Positions 57,131 through 64,000 of a DNA stretch of 64,000 bases are shown here, one piece after another (the stretch's first letter is position 1; the number at the start of each line of letters is the position of its first letter). A program made the translations under genes and the position numbers. The stretch is taken from NCBI RefSeq assembly GCF_019710575.1, contig NZ_JAHWFK010000001.1:496001-560000 (forward strand). Direction: 5' to 3'. The notes beneath the pieces are model-generated. The model was not told the origin of the DNA. It saw nothing but the letters and a program-made list of their open reading frames with translations, and did no database searches. The DNA is from Paractinoplanes polyasparticus. GTDB lineage: Bacteria; Actinomycetota; Actinomycetes; Mycobacteriales; Micromonosporaceae.

Positions 57131-57559
57131 TCAGGCGATGGGCCGCCCCAGGGAACGGCTGCGGCCGCGGAATTCGGCCAGCACCACGTCGTCGGCGGCC
57201 CGGGTGACCGTCACGTCGTAGAGGCCGGACCGGCCGCGGCGGGCCCGTTCGACGGCACGCGCGCGCAACAGGTCGCCGGCGCGGCCGGACTCGAGGAACG
57301 TGATGTCGAAGCCGGCGGCCACCGCGACCTCGCCGTACGAGTTGCAGGCCACGGCGAACGCGCTGTCGGCCAGGGACGCGAGCAGGCCGCCGTGGCAGAG
57401 CCCGTAGCCGTTCACCATGTCGTCGCGCACCCGCATGGTCAGCACCGAGCGGCCCGGCGCGACCTCTTCGAGCTCGATGCCGAGCCCGGCGCTGGCCGCG
57501 TCCCGGCCGAGCATGATCTCGGCGCTGCGCCGCGCCACCTTCCGCGCTTCCTCTGACAT
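57131..57559 (-). CDS. PaaI-family hotdog thioesterase
   Basis: Acyl-CoA thioesterase of 142 aa. The hotdog fold shows MVNGYGLCHGGLLASLADSAFA, with the Asn/Gly-His region and helix of the PaaI (phenylacetate pathway) group; the acidic residue in SLADSAF fits the catalytic site. No other paa genes are nearby, so a general salvage role for stalled acyl-CoAs is as likely. The ATG at 57559 has a TACGTT -10 box 7 nt upstream and no ribosome site. It is divergent from the YndJ-DUF1990 gene. Confidence 0.88.
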   Translation of the reverse strand: MSEEARKVARRSAEIMLGRDAASAGLGIELEEVAPGRSVLTMRVRDDMVNGYGLCHGGLLASLADSAFAVACNSYGEVAVAAGFDITFLESGRAGDLLRARAVERARRGRSGLYDVTVTRAADDVVLAEFRGRSRSLGRPIA

Positions 57560-57566
57560 CCGCCCC

Positions 57567-57572
57567 AACGTA
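57567..57572 (-). promoter_or_regulatory. -10 element TACGTT, leaderless start
   Basis: On the minus strand TACGTT ends 7 nt before the ATG at 57559. Confidence 0.5.
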
Positions 57573-57585
57573 ACACCGTGCTAAG

Positions 57586-57599
57586 TTGAACGCGTTCAA
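57586..57599. promoter_or_regulatory. Palindrome TTGAACGCGTTCAA
   Basis: Perfect 14-bp palindrome in the 56-bp space between divergent genes, overlapping their promoters. This type of sequence is typical of TetR-family operators. No TetR gene is adjacent, so the regulator would act from elsewhere. Confidence 0.6.
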
Positions 57600-57615
57600 G
57601 AAGGCGAGGGCGGGC

Positions 57616-58824
57616 ATGGACAGGTTGACCGGACCCGGCTGGGTGGGCCTGCACATCGTGGTGGCGGTGTGCGTGGTGCTCTTCGTTCCGCTCGGGCTGA
57701 GCGCGCTCGGCCGCGGGCGGCGGCTCGTGCAGTGGTGGCCGGTCGCCGCCGTACCGGCCGTGGTTGCGCTCGCTCTGCCGCGCGGGGCCCTGGCTGGGCT
57801 GCTCTGCCTTCCCTACCTGCTGGCCTGCCTAGTGGTGCCGGTGGTGCTGCGGCGGGAACGGCTCGTGGCCTTCGCGGCGGCGTGCCTGCCGGTGGCCGCG
57901 GCCGGGCTGGCGGCCGAGCGGGCCGGGATCGCGCTGCTCGGGTTCCCGGCCGGAGTCCTGGGGCTGACCGCGGCCCACTTCCACGTGGCCGGCTTCGGCG
58001 CGCTCCTGCTGCTGGCGCTGACCGAGGCCCGCTACCGCCTGCTCGCCCCGGCCGGCGTGGCGATCGTGGGCGCCGGGTTCCTCGTCGGCGGCGCCGCGGG
58101 CGACGTCGTCGAACTGATCGGCGCCGGCGTGCTGACCGCCGGACTCTGGCTGGCCCTGGCCACCCACGCGGGCCGCGGCGCGCGTTGGATGTTCGCCCTC
58201 AGCCTGGTGACGATGACGCTGGCCCTGCTCTACGCGGCCGGCCAGGTCACCAGCCTCCCCCACCTCGGCCTGACCTGGATGGTGCTGACCCACGGCGTGC
58301 TGAACGCGGCCGCCGTCCTGACCGCCCTCGTCGTGGCCTGGGCCGGCCGCGACCAGCCCTGGTCCCGGCACACCTGGTCGCACCGGATCGGCGCCGGCCG
58401 CGATCGCTTCGAGGCGGCGTCGGCCGCGCTGCTCACCTGGGACATGCACCGACGCTCGGGCGCCTGGGTCGACCCCGCCACGCCCCCGGCCACCCCCGGG
58501 CTGCACATGCTCTCGTCCCTCGGCTTCGGCCGCCTACGAGTGCCCGAGCCGTGCCGGGTGACGGAGGTCGTCCGGCAATCGGACCGCACCATCATGCGCT
58601 ACGTCGCTTTGCCGGGCCACACCTTCGCCGGCGACGAGAGCTTCACCGTGCTGCTCGCCCAGGACGGGGCAGTGCGCTTCGAGGTGACCGTGCGCTCGCA
58701 GCCCGTCCTGCTGGTGGCCCGGCTCGCCGGTCCGCTCGTCCCGGTCGCGCAACGGCTGTTCATCGCCCGCTGCGCCACCGCCCTGCGTACCGCGAAACCG
58801 GCCGCGGCCCCGGTTCGCCGATGA
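57616..58824 (+). CDS. YndJ-like membrane protein fused to DUF1990
   Basis: Protein of 402 aa in two parts. Residues 1-245 contain about eight hydrophobic segments of the YndJ type (LGLTAAHFHVAGFGALLLLA). Residues about 255-400 are a DUF1990 domain (IGAGRDRFEAASAALLTW, DMHRRSGAWVDPATPP, and ending FIARCATALR). Fusions of the two occur in actinobacteria; function unknown. ATG 57616 is preceded by GAGGGCGGG; the TTG at 57586 lies in the operator palindrome and is less likely. Confidence 0.85.
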   Translation: MDRLTGPGWVGLHIVVAVCVVLFVPLGLSALGRGRRLVQWWPVAAVPAVVALALPRGALAGLLCLPYLLACLVVPVVLRRERLVAFAAACLPVAAAGLAAERAGIALLGFPAGVLGLTAAHFHVAGFGALLLLALTEARYRLLAPAGVAIVGAGFLVGGAAGDVVELIGAGVLTAGLWLALATHAGRGARWMFALSLVTMTLALLYAAGQVTSLPHLGLTWMVLTHGVLNAAAVLTALVVAWAGRDQPWSRHTWSHRIGAGRDRFEAASAALLTWDMHRRSGAWVDPATPPATPGLHMLSSLGFGRLRVPEPCRVTEVVRQSDRTIMRYVALPGHTFAGDESFTVLLAQDGAVRFEVTVRSQPVLLVARLAGPLVPVAQRLFIARCATALRTAKPAAAPVRR

Positions 58825-58832
58825 CGAACCGG
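58810..58832. terminator. Hairpin between convergent genes
   Basis: Perfect 8-bp stem CCGGTTCG (58810-58817 with 58825-58832), 7-nt loop, spanning the stop of the DUF1990 gene and facing the end of the formaldehyde dehydrogenase gene. Confidence 0.5.
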
Positions 58833-58844
58833 AGCCGGACGGGC

Positions 58845-60086
58845 CTACCGCTTGCCGACCATGCCGTGCGGGTCGAGGACGTACTTCTTGGCCGCGCCCT
58901 GGTCGAAGTCCCGATAGCCCTGCGGGGCCTGATCGAGCGGGATCGCCACGGCGTTGACGTTCTTCGCGATCTGCACCCGGTCGTGCAGGATGGCCATCAT
59001 CAGGCTCCGGTTGTACTTCATCACCGGGCACTGGCCGGTCACGAACGAGTGCGACTTGGCCCAGCCGAGCCCCAGGCGCAACGACAGCGAACCAACCTTG
59101 GCCGCCTCGTCGACGCCGCCCGGGTCACCGGTGACGTACAGACCGGGTACGCCGATCGCGCCGCCCGCGCGGGTCAGCTGCATCAGCGAGTTCAGCACCG
59201 TGGCCGGCTGCTCGACGCCGGCGTTCTCGCCGTGGCCGCGGGCCTCGAAGCCGACGGCGTCGACTGCGGAGTCGACCAGCGGCTCGCCGATGGCGGCGGC
59301 GTCGTTGCCGAGGATCCGGGAGATCTGCTCGACCGGGTCGCCCTGGGCCACGTCGACCGTCTCGCAGCCGAAGCTGCGGGCCTGGGCCAGCCGTTCCTCG
59401 TTCAGGTCGCCGACGATGACGACCGCGGCGCCGAGCAGCCACGCCGACGTGGCCGCCGCCAGGCCGACCGGTCCCGCGCCGGCGATGTAGACGGTCGAGC
59501 CGCTCGTCACGCCCGCGGACACGCAGCCGTGGTAGCCGGTCGGGAAGATGTCGGCCAGCATGGCCAGGTCGAGCGCCTTCTCGATGGCCTGGTCGCGGTC
59601 GGGGAACTTCAGCAGGTTCCAGTCGGCGTACGGCACCAGCACGTACTCGGCCTGCCCGCCGACCCAGCCGCCCATGTCGACGTAGCCGTAGGCCGATCCG
59701 GGCCGGTCGGGGTTGACGTTCAGGCAGACGCCGGTCTTGCCCTCCTTGCAGTTGCGGCACCGCCCGCAGGCGATGTTGAACGGCACCGAGCACACGTCGC
59801 CGACCTTGATGAACTCGACGCCGGGGCCGACGTCGACGACCTCGCCGGTGATCTCGTGACCGAGCACGAGACCCTGCGGGGCAGTGGTGCGACCCCGGAC
59901 CATGTGCTGGTCGCTGCCGCAGATGTTGGTGGCGACCGTCTTGAGGATGGCGCCGTGCGGCACCTTGCGGCCGATGTTCAGTTTGTTGACGCCCGGGCCG
60001 TCCTTCAGCTCGTACGTCGGGTAGTCGATGTCATGGACCTCGACGGTGCCGGGGCCCTCGTAGACCACCGCGCGATTGGCTGGCAT
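58845..60086 (-). CDS. fdhA: Glutathione-independent formaldehyde dehydrogenase (Zn-dependent ADH family)
   Basis: NAD-dependent, zinc-containing dehydrogenase of 413 aa, the length of the Pseudomonas FdhA group (about 400, longer than ordinary ADHs). Catalytic Zn ligands in NICGSDQHM and LGHEITGEV; structural Zn Cys in CGRCRNCKEGKTGVC; cofactor motif YIAGAGPVGLAAA. The extended loop with YGYVDMGGWVGGQAEYVLVP is typical. It converts formaldehyde to formate without thiol cofactor; related enzymes dismutate other aldehydes. Confidence 0.92.
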   Translation of the reverse strand: MPANRAVVYEGPGTVEVHDIDYPTYELKDGPGVNKLNIGRKVPHGAILKTVATNICGSDQHMVRGRTTAPQGLVLGHEITGEVVDVGPGVEFIKVGDVCSVPFNIACGRCRNCKEGKTGVCLNVNPDRPGSAYGYVDMGGWVGGQAEYVLVPYADWNLLKFPDRDQAIEKALDLAMLADIFPTGYHGCVSAGVTSGSTVYIAGAGPVGLAAATSAWLLGAAVVIVGDLNEERLAQARSFGCETVDVAQGDPVEQISRILGNDAAAIGEPLVDSAVDAVGFEARGHGENAGVEQPATVLNSLMQLTRAGGAIGVPGLYVTGDPGGVDEAAKVGSLSLRLGLGWAKSHSFVTGQCPVMKYNRSLMMAILHDRVQIAKNVNAVAIPLDQAPQGYRDFDQGAAKKYVLDPHGMVGKR

Positions 60087-60216
60087 CGTTGCCTCCCATC
60101 GTCGGACCGGCGGCCGGGATGGTCACGCCGCCATGACCGTCATGCTTCACGCACGGCAACAGAAACAGAACCCGGAGTAGTAGCGAAAGAGGTCGATACC
60201 GACATCCGCCTCATTC

Positions 60217-60250
60217 GTCGCGGGCCGACCCGCGGGGCCGGCCCGGCGAC
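60217..60250 (-). terminator. Hairpin after pilin gene
   Basis: GTCGC-GGGCC (60217-60226) pairs with GGCCC-G-GCGAC (60240-60250) with one bulge, immediately after the pilin stop. Confidence 0.45.
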
Positions 60251-60439
60251 TCACGGCATCTTGATCTTTCCCGCGACGGCGCCGAACAGGTCGCTGATCT
60301 GCTGGCCGAACGTGGTGGCGCCGACGATGATCACGACGGCCACCAGCGAGACGAGCAGGCCGTACTCGACGGCGGTCGCGCCCTCGTCGTCGGCCCACGG
60401 CCGGCGGGACTGCAGCCGGGCTGCCAGGTTGTGGAACAT
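60251..60439 (-). CDS. Flp/Fap-type pilin
   Basis: Small type IVb pilin precursor of 62 aa. A short leader is followed by the class III signal pattern EGATAVEYGLLVSLVAVVII; prepilin peptidase would cut before the hydrophobic helix, leaving the Glu at position 5 region. Assembly genes (tadA, tadB/C, tadV, cpaB) are not in the window, so it depends on machinery elsewhere or is an orphan. Confidence 0.9.
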   Translation of the reverse strand: MFHNLAARLQSRRPWADDEGATAVEYGLLVSLVAVVIIVGATTFGQQISDLFGAVAGKIKMP

Positions 60440-60630
60440 CGCGCACTCCCCCGTTTCGGCCGGCCTCTCATCACCGGGACCGATCCCCCTATCGGCCCTG
60501 CCGGGCGGGAACCGGAGCGACCCCAGGGGTGCAGTCTCGTTGCCGATGCGTTCCGCAGCCGGGAAGAGTCCGCTGCCGCGCTGGTCACATGTCGGATGCT
60601 CTTCGCCGGGGCACGGGCCACACTTACCGG

Positions 60631-62250
60631 GTGTCTGACGTCAACGCCATCGCCGAGTCGGTGCTCGGGCTCACCCTGCGGCCCGTCCAGCAGGAAACGG
60701 CGGCCGCGTCCGCCGCCGGCCGGGACACCCTGGCCGTGCTGCCGACCGGCAGCGGCAAGAGCGCCATCTATCAGGTGGCCGGCCTGGCCCGCGGCGGGCT
60801 GACGGTCGTCGTCTCGCCGCTGGTCGCCCTGCAACGCGACCAGCTGCGCTCGCTCACCGGCCGGCACGTGGCGGCGCGGATGCTGAACTCGGGCCTGCGG
60901 CACGCCGAACGGGCCGAGGCGCTGGCCGCCGTGGGCGACGGGTCGGCCGACTTCGTTCTGCTCGGACCGGAGCAGCTGGCCAACGACGAGACGCTGGCCG
61001 CGATCGCCGGCAGCAGCCGCCCGGTGACGCTGATCGCGATCGACGAGGCCCACCTGATCAGCCAGTGGGGCCACGACTTCCGGCCCGACTACCTGCGCCT
61101 CGCCGACGTCGCCGAAGCGCTCGGGCGGCCGCCGCTGCTGGCGCTGACCGCGACCGCGGCGCCGCCCGTGCAGGCCGACATCACCCGCCGGCTGCGCATG
61201 ACCGACCCGAAGGTGATCGTGGCCGGCTTCGACCGCCCCAACCTGAGCCTGTCGGTGCGCCGCACCCGGCCCGACCGGCCCGAGGCGCAGGCGATCGAGG
61301 ATCGTACGGTCGAGGTGATGCTCGCCCACGAGACGCCGGCCCTGGTGTACGCGCTGACCCACGCCCACTGCGAGGAGCTGGCCGAGCGGTTGCGGAGGGA
61401 TTCGTACAAGGTCGCCGCGTACCACGCCGGGGTGCCGGCCGCCGAGCGCAGCCGCGTCCAGGACGCGTTCTTCGCCGGTGAGCTCGACATCGTCGTCGCC
61501 ACCAGCGCCTTCGGCATGGGCATCGACAAGCCCGACATCCGTACGGTGGTGCACGCGGGCGTTCCCGGCAGCCTCGACGAGTACTACCAGGAGGTGGGCC
61601 GGGCCGGTCGCGACGGCCGGCCCGGGGCCGCCGTGCTGGTGCACGACAGCCGCGCGATGCGGATCCCCCGGCTGCTGGCCGCGCGGGCCCGGGTGCCCGC
61701 CGACACCGTCACCGCCGTGGTCGACCAGCTCGAGACCGCCCACGGCCGGGTGGCGCTGGCCGACGTGGCCCGGACGGCCGGGGTCAGCCACGCCGCCGCC
61801 CAGCGGGTCGCCGCCGAACTCGTCGACCAGCACTTCCTGACCCCGTCCGGCCACGACGAGGTGACGGTCGGCGTCCCCGTGCCGGCCTCGGCCCGCGACG
61901 CCGTGCTGGCCTCGGGCGACCGGCGCCAGACCATCCTGGCCAGCCAGATCGACACCGCCCGCCACTACGCCGAGACCACGCGGTGCCGCCGGGCCGAGCT
62001 GCTGGCCTACTTCGGCGAGCACTACGCCGCCCCCTGCGGCAACTGCGACAACGACGACGCCCCGCCCCCGGGTCCGTCGTGGTCACCGGCAACCGGCGAC
62101 GGCACGCGCGTCACCCACAAGTACTGGGGTTCCGGCCTGCTGCTGGCCCGCGACGACCACGAGCTCTCGGTGCTGTTCGACTCGGTCGGCTACCGCCACC
62201 TGACCCCCGCGGTGCTCACCAACGGCCTGCTCACCATCGACCAGGACTAG
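60631..62250 (+). CDS. recQ: RecQ-family DNA helicase with C-terminal DUF3553-like domain
   Basis: ATP-dependent 3'-5' helicase of 539 aa. Walker A VLPTGSGKSAIYQ, DEAH box AIDEAHLISQWGHDFRP, motif VI QEVGRAGRDGRPG. The zinc-binding region reads CRRAELLAYFGE then CGNCDNDD: three of four Cys ligands are present, the last being Asp. A winged-helix part precedes it. No HRDC domain; instead the C-terminus (HKYWGSGLLLARDDHELSVL) resembles DUF3553. GTG 60631 starts at the helicase fold. The last 20 bp overlap the MFS gene end. Confidence 0.92.
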   Translation: MSDVNAIAESVLGLTLRPVQQETAAASAAGRDTLAVLPTGSGKSAIYQVAGLARGGLTVVVSPLVALQRDQLRSLTGRHVAARMLNSGLRHAERAEALAAVGDGSADFVLLGPEQLANDETLAAIAGSSRPVTLIAIDEAHLISQWGHDFRPDYLRLADVAEALGRPPLLALTATAAPPVQADITRRLRMTDPKVIVAGFDRPNLSLSVRRTRPDRPEAQAIEDRTVEVMLAHETPALVYALTHAHCEELAERLRRDSYKVAAYHAGVPAAERSRVQDAFFAGELDIVVATSAFGMGIDKPDIRTVVHAGVPGSLDEYYQEVGRAGRDGRPGAAVLVHDSRAMRIPRLLAARARVPADTVTAVVDQLETAHGRVALADVARTAGVSHAAAQRVAAELVDQHFLTPSGHDEVTVGVPVPASARDAVLASGDRRQTILASQIDTARHYAETTRCRRAELLAYFGEHYAAPCGNCDNDDAPPPGPSWSPATGDGTRVTHKYWGSGLLLARDDHELSVLFDSVGYRHLTPAVLTNGLLTIDQD

Positions 62251-63406
62251 GGACCAGAGCCCCGCGGCGGCCGACGGCCCACACCGCCAGGGCGAAGGCG
62301 GACGCGGCCAGGCCGGCCACGCAGACGGCGACCCAGCCGCCGGCCGACCACAGCAGGGTGGCCGTCGCCGAACCGGCCGCGCCGCCGAGGAAGTTGCTGG
62401 TGACATAGACGGTGTTGAGCCGGCTGCGGGCCCCCGGCGCCAGCGCGAACAGCCGCGTCTGGTTGAGGATGCCGATGGTCTGCGCCGCCGCGTCGAGCAG
62501 CACGACGGCGATCACGATGGCCACGACGGAGTTCCGGCCGGCCAGCGCGAGCCCGAAAGCCACCAGCAGCAGGGCCCACGCCACGCCGGTGGCCGGCAGT
62601 GACAGCCCGCGGTCGTGCAACCGCCCGGCGCGCTGGGCGGCGAGCGCGCCCGCCAGCCCGGCTATCCCGAACAACCCGATGGCCTGCACCGAATAGTGAT
62701 AGGGCGGGCTGCTCAGCAGGAACGTCAGCGCCGTCCAGAACATGGTGAAGGCGCCGAATGCCGTCGCCGCCAGCACCACGGTCCACCGGGCGGTCCGTTC
62801 CCGCCGCAGCACCTGACCGACGGACGCGATCAGGCTCCGGTACGGAATGTGCTCACGCGCCGGCAGCACGGGGATGCGCCGCGACAGCACCACCGCCGAG
62901 CCGACGGCGATCAGCGCCGCGATCACATAGATGGCCCGCCACCCCGCCACTCCGGCCACCAGCCCCGCCACCGTACGGGAGATCAGGATGCCGACCAGAA
63001 TCCCCGAGATCACCGTGCCGACCACATGACCTCGATCGGCGTCGTCAGCCAGGTCCCCGGCCAGCGGCGCGAGGATCTGCCCGGACACGGCGGTCACCCC
63101 GAGCAGAACCAGCGCACCCGTCAGCAGCCCCAGCGAAGGAGCCACGGCACACAGAAGCGCGGCGCCGGCCGAGCACAACAGAATGGTCCGCACGAGACGG
63201 CGCCGTTCGACGACGTCGCCCAGCGGCACCAGGAACAGGATGCCCGCGGCGTATCCGAGCTGCGTCGCGGTGATCAGCCACCCGGCCGCGGCCGGCCCGG
63301 CGTTCACATCGTCGGCGATCAGGTCGAGCAGCGGTTGCGACCAGTAGAGATTCGCCACGGCCGCCCCCGCGGCCACAGCGAACAGAAGCGTGAGCCGACG
63401 TGTCAT
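62231..63406 (-). CDS. MFS transporter (drug/metabolite exporter type)
   Basis: Membrane transporter of 391 aa with twelve hydrophobic segments. The loop between segments 2 and 3 reads LVPLGDVVERRRLV, the MFS motif A variant; segment 1 region ANLYWSQPLLDLIA is typical of a DHA1-like group near YbcL/AraJ-type proteins. Substrate unknown. ATG 63406 is taken rather than a TTG two codons upstream. Single gene, convergent with recQ. Confidence 0.9.
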   Translation of the reverse strand: MTRRLTLLFAVAAGAAVANLYWSQPLLDLIADDVNAGPAAAGWLITATQLGYAAGILFLVPLGDVVERRRLVRTILLCSAGAALLCAVAPSLGLLTGALVLLGVTAVSGQILAPLAGDLADDADRGHVVGTVISGILVGILISRTVAGLVAGVAGWRAIYVIAALIAVGSAVVLSRRIPVLPAREHIPYRSLIASVGQVLRRERTARWTVVLAATAFGAFTMFWTALTFLLSSPPYHYSVQAIGLFGIAGLAGALAAQRAGRLHDRGLSLPATGVAWALLLVAFGLALAGRNSVVAIVIAVVLLDAAAQTIGILNQTRLFALAPGARSRLNTVYVTSNFLGGAAGSATATLLWSAGGWVAVCVAGLAASAFALAVWAVGRRGALVPSPGRW

Positions 63407-63491
63407 GATCAAGGCTTACCCCACAGCCGACGGACTCCTACCGTTGGCCGGAGCTTCGGCTGCCTGCCGAGCGCGAGGCCGCGGGAGCCGT

Positions 63492-63497
63492 TAGCGT
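63492..63497 (+). promoter_or_regulatory. -10 element TAGCGT, leaderless start
   Basis: TAGCGT ends 6 nt before the glgE ATG at 63504. Confidence 0.5.
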
Positions 63498-63503
63498 CGG
63501 GTC

Positions 63504-64000
63504 ATGAGCGCCTCACCGACGCATCGCGGCATCGGCCGAATCCCCGTGGTTGACGTCGCGCCGGTCGTGGAGGGTGGCCGGCGTCCCGTGAAGTCCGTCG
63601 TGGGCGAGGAGTTCGAGGTCACCGCCACGGTGTTCCGGGAGGGCCACGATGCGGTCAACGCCACCGCCGTGCTCGTCGATCCGTCCGGGCGACAGCATCT
63701 GCTGCCCATGACGAGAGTGAACGCGGGGCTGGACGCGTGGGCGGTGACCGTCGCCGCGGACAGCGCCGGGCTCTGGACGTACCGGATCGAGGGCTGGTCC
63801 GATCCGTACGGGACCTGGAACCACGACGCCGTCATCAAGGTCAGCGCCGGGGTCGACGTGGAGCTGATGCTGGAGGAGGGCGCCCGCGTCCTGGAGCGTG
63901 CCGTCGCCGAGGTGCCCCGCACCAAGGAGCAGGCGGCCGCTCTGGAGGACGCCGCGGCGGCGCTGCGCGACACCGGGAACTCTCCCGAGGTGCGCCTGAA
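63504..64000 (+). CDS. glgE: Alpha-1,4-glucan:maltose-1-phosphate maltosyltransferase GlgE (5' part)
   Basis: The first 165 codons of a gene running off the window. The protein begins MSASPTHRGIGRIPVVDVAP and continues EGGRRPVKSVVGEEFEVTAT and VFREGHDAVNATAVLVDP, which is the N-terminal domain of GlgE, followed by WTYRIEGWSDPYGTW. GlgE extends alpha-glucan using maltose 1-phosphate in the TreS-Mak-GlgE route. Its catalytic GH13 domain lies beyond base 64000. Identification from the N-domain alone is good because this domain is characteristic. Confidence 0.88.
   Translation, partial: MSASPTHRGIGRIPVVDVAPVVEGGRRPVKSVVGEEFEVTATVFREGHDAVNATAVLVDPSGRQHLLPMTRVNAGLDAWAVTVAADSAGLWTYRIEGWSDPYGTWNHDAVIKVSAGVDVELMLEEGARVLERAVAEVPRTKEQAAALEDAAAALRDTGNSPEVRL

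Noticed and set aside
57586..57615. TTG start for the YndJ-DUF1990 protein at 57586
   Set aside because: It would place coding sequence over the perfect operator palindrome; the ATG at 57616 has a ribosome site and begins the membrane protein well.

Overview
The window is high-GC DNA (about 70% or more by eye) with frequent GTG starts, many ATGA/GTGA stop-start overlaps and many short divergent promoters. Together with AfsR/SARP-type regulators, a GlgE N-terminus, CBM2-GH12 and GH43-AbfB secreted glycosidases, and DUF3159, DUF3455, DUF4232 and DUF1990 families, this points to a filamentous actinobacterium. A member of the Micromonosporaceae such as Actinoplanes is my best guess, by inference only. 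No rRNA, tRNA, CRISPR array, insertion sequence or phage gene was recognised. It reads as chromosomal accessory/arm-type sequence.

Layout. 1-1.6 kb: two-component system (kinase cut by the window edge). 1.8-7.4 kb: aldo/keto reductase, SDR, DUF4232 lipoprotein, a thioredoxin-like protein without a CXXC, a GlxA-type regulator, GAPDH. 7.4-9.7 kb: an EF-G paralogue behind a 25-codon leader peptide and hairpin. 9.8-12.8 kb: ABC transporter pair divergent from a GntR-TetR chimeric regulator. 12.9-16.6 kb: broken crotonase, two alpha/beta hydrolases, secreted SGNH esterase. 16.6-19.6 kb: complete tctCBA tripartite carboxylate transporter. 19.8-25 kb: AfsR-like regulator and a DrrAB-type exporter. 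25-31 kb: secreted protease, chloroperoxidase-like hydrolase, a response regulator divergent from a three-gene set (membrane protein, pseudo-kinase, true kinase), DUF3455 protein.

31-42 kb is the most disturbed part. It holds CsbD and DUF3159 proteins, several gene remnants (DUF4232, RibD/DHFR-like, vanadium haloperoxidase-like), an approximately 80-bp duplication, and a GH43 arabinanase-type gene with a 15-bp tandem repeat in front of it and three exact 54-bp copies of its own 3' end, stop codon included, behind it. The neighbouring GH12 endoglucanase is divergent and shares a promoter region with two palindromic operators. After a metallophosphoesterase comes a PBP1-DAG-kinase-family operon.

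42-64 kb: a 1353-residue hybrid kinase/phosphatase/anti-sigma kinase coupled to a STAS antagonist, an unusual radical SAM protein (CX8CX2C), an EamA exporter/GlxA regulator pair, a Ser/Thr kinase coupled to a VanW-family protein, a second SARP-family regulator, PaaI-type thioesterase, YndJ-DUF1990 fusion, glutathione-independent formaldehyde dehydrogenase, a lone Flp pilin, RecQ helicase with DUF3553, an MFS exporter, and the 5' end of glgE.

The theme is signalling and regulation next to transport and secretion; no biosynthetic gene cluster is visible. The best leads are the EF-G leader peptide, the membrane protein/pseudo-kinase/kinase series, the repeats around the GH43 gene, and the radical SAM protein.
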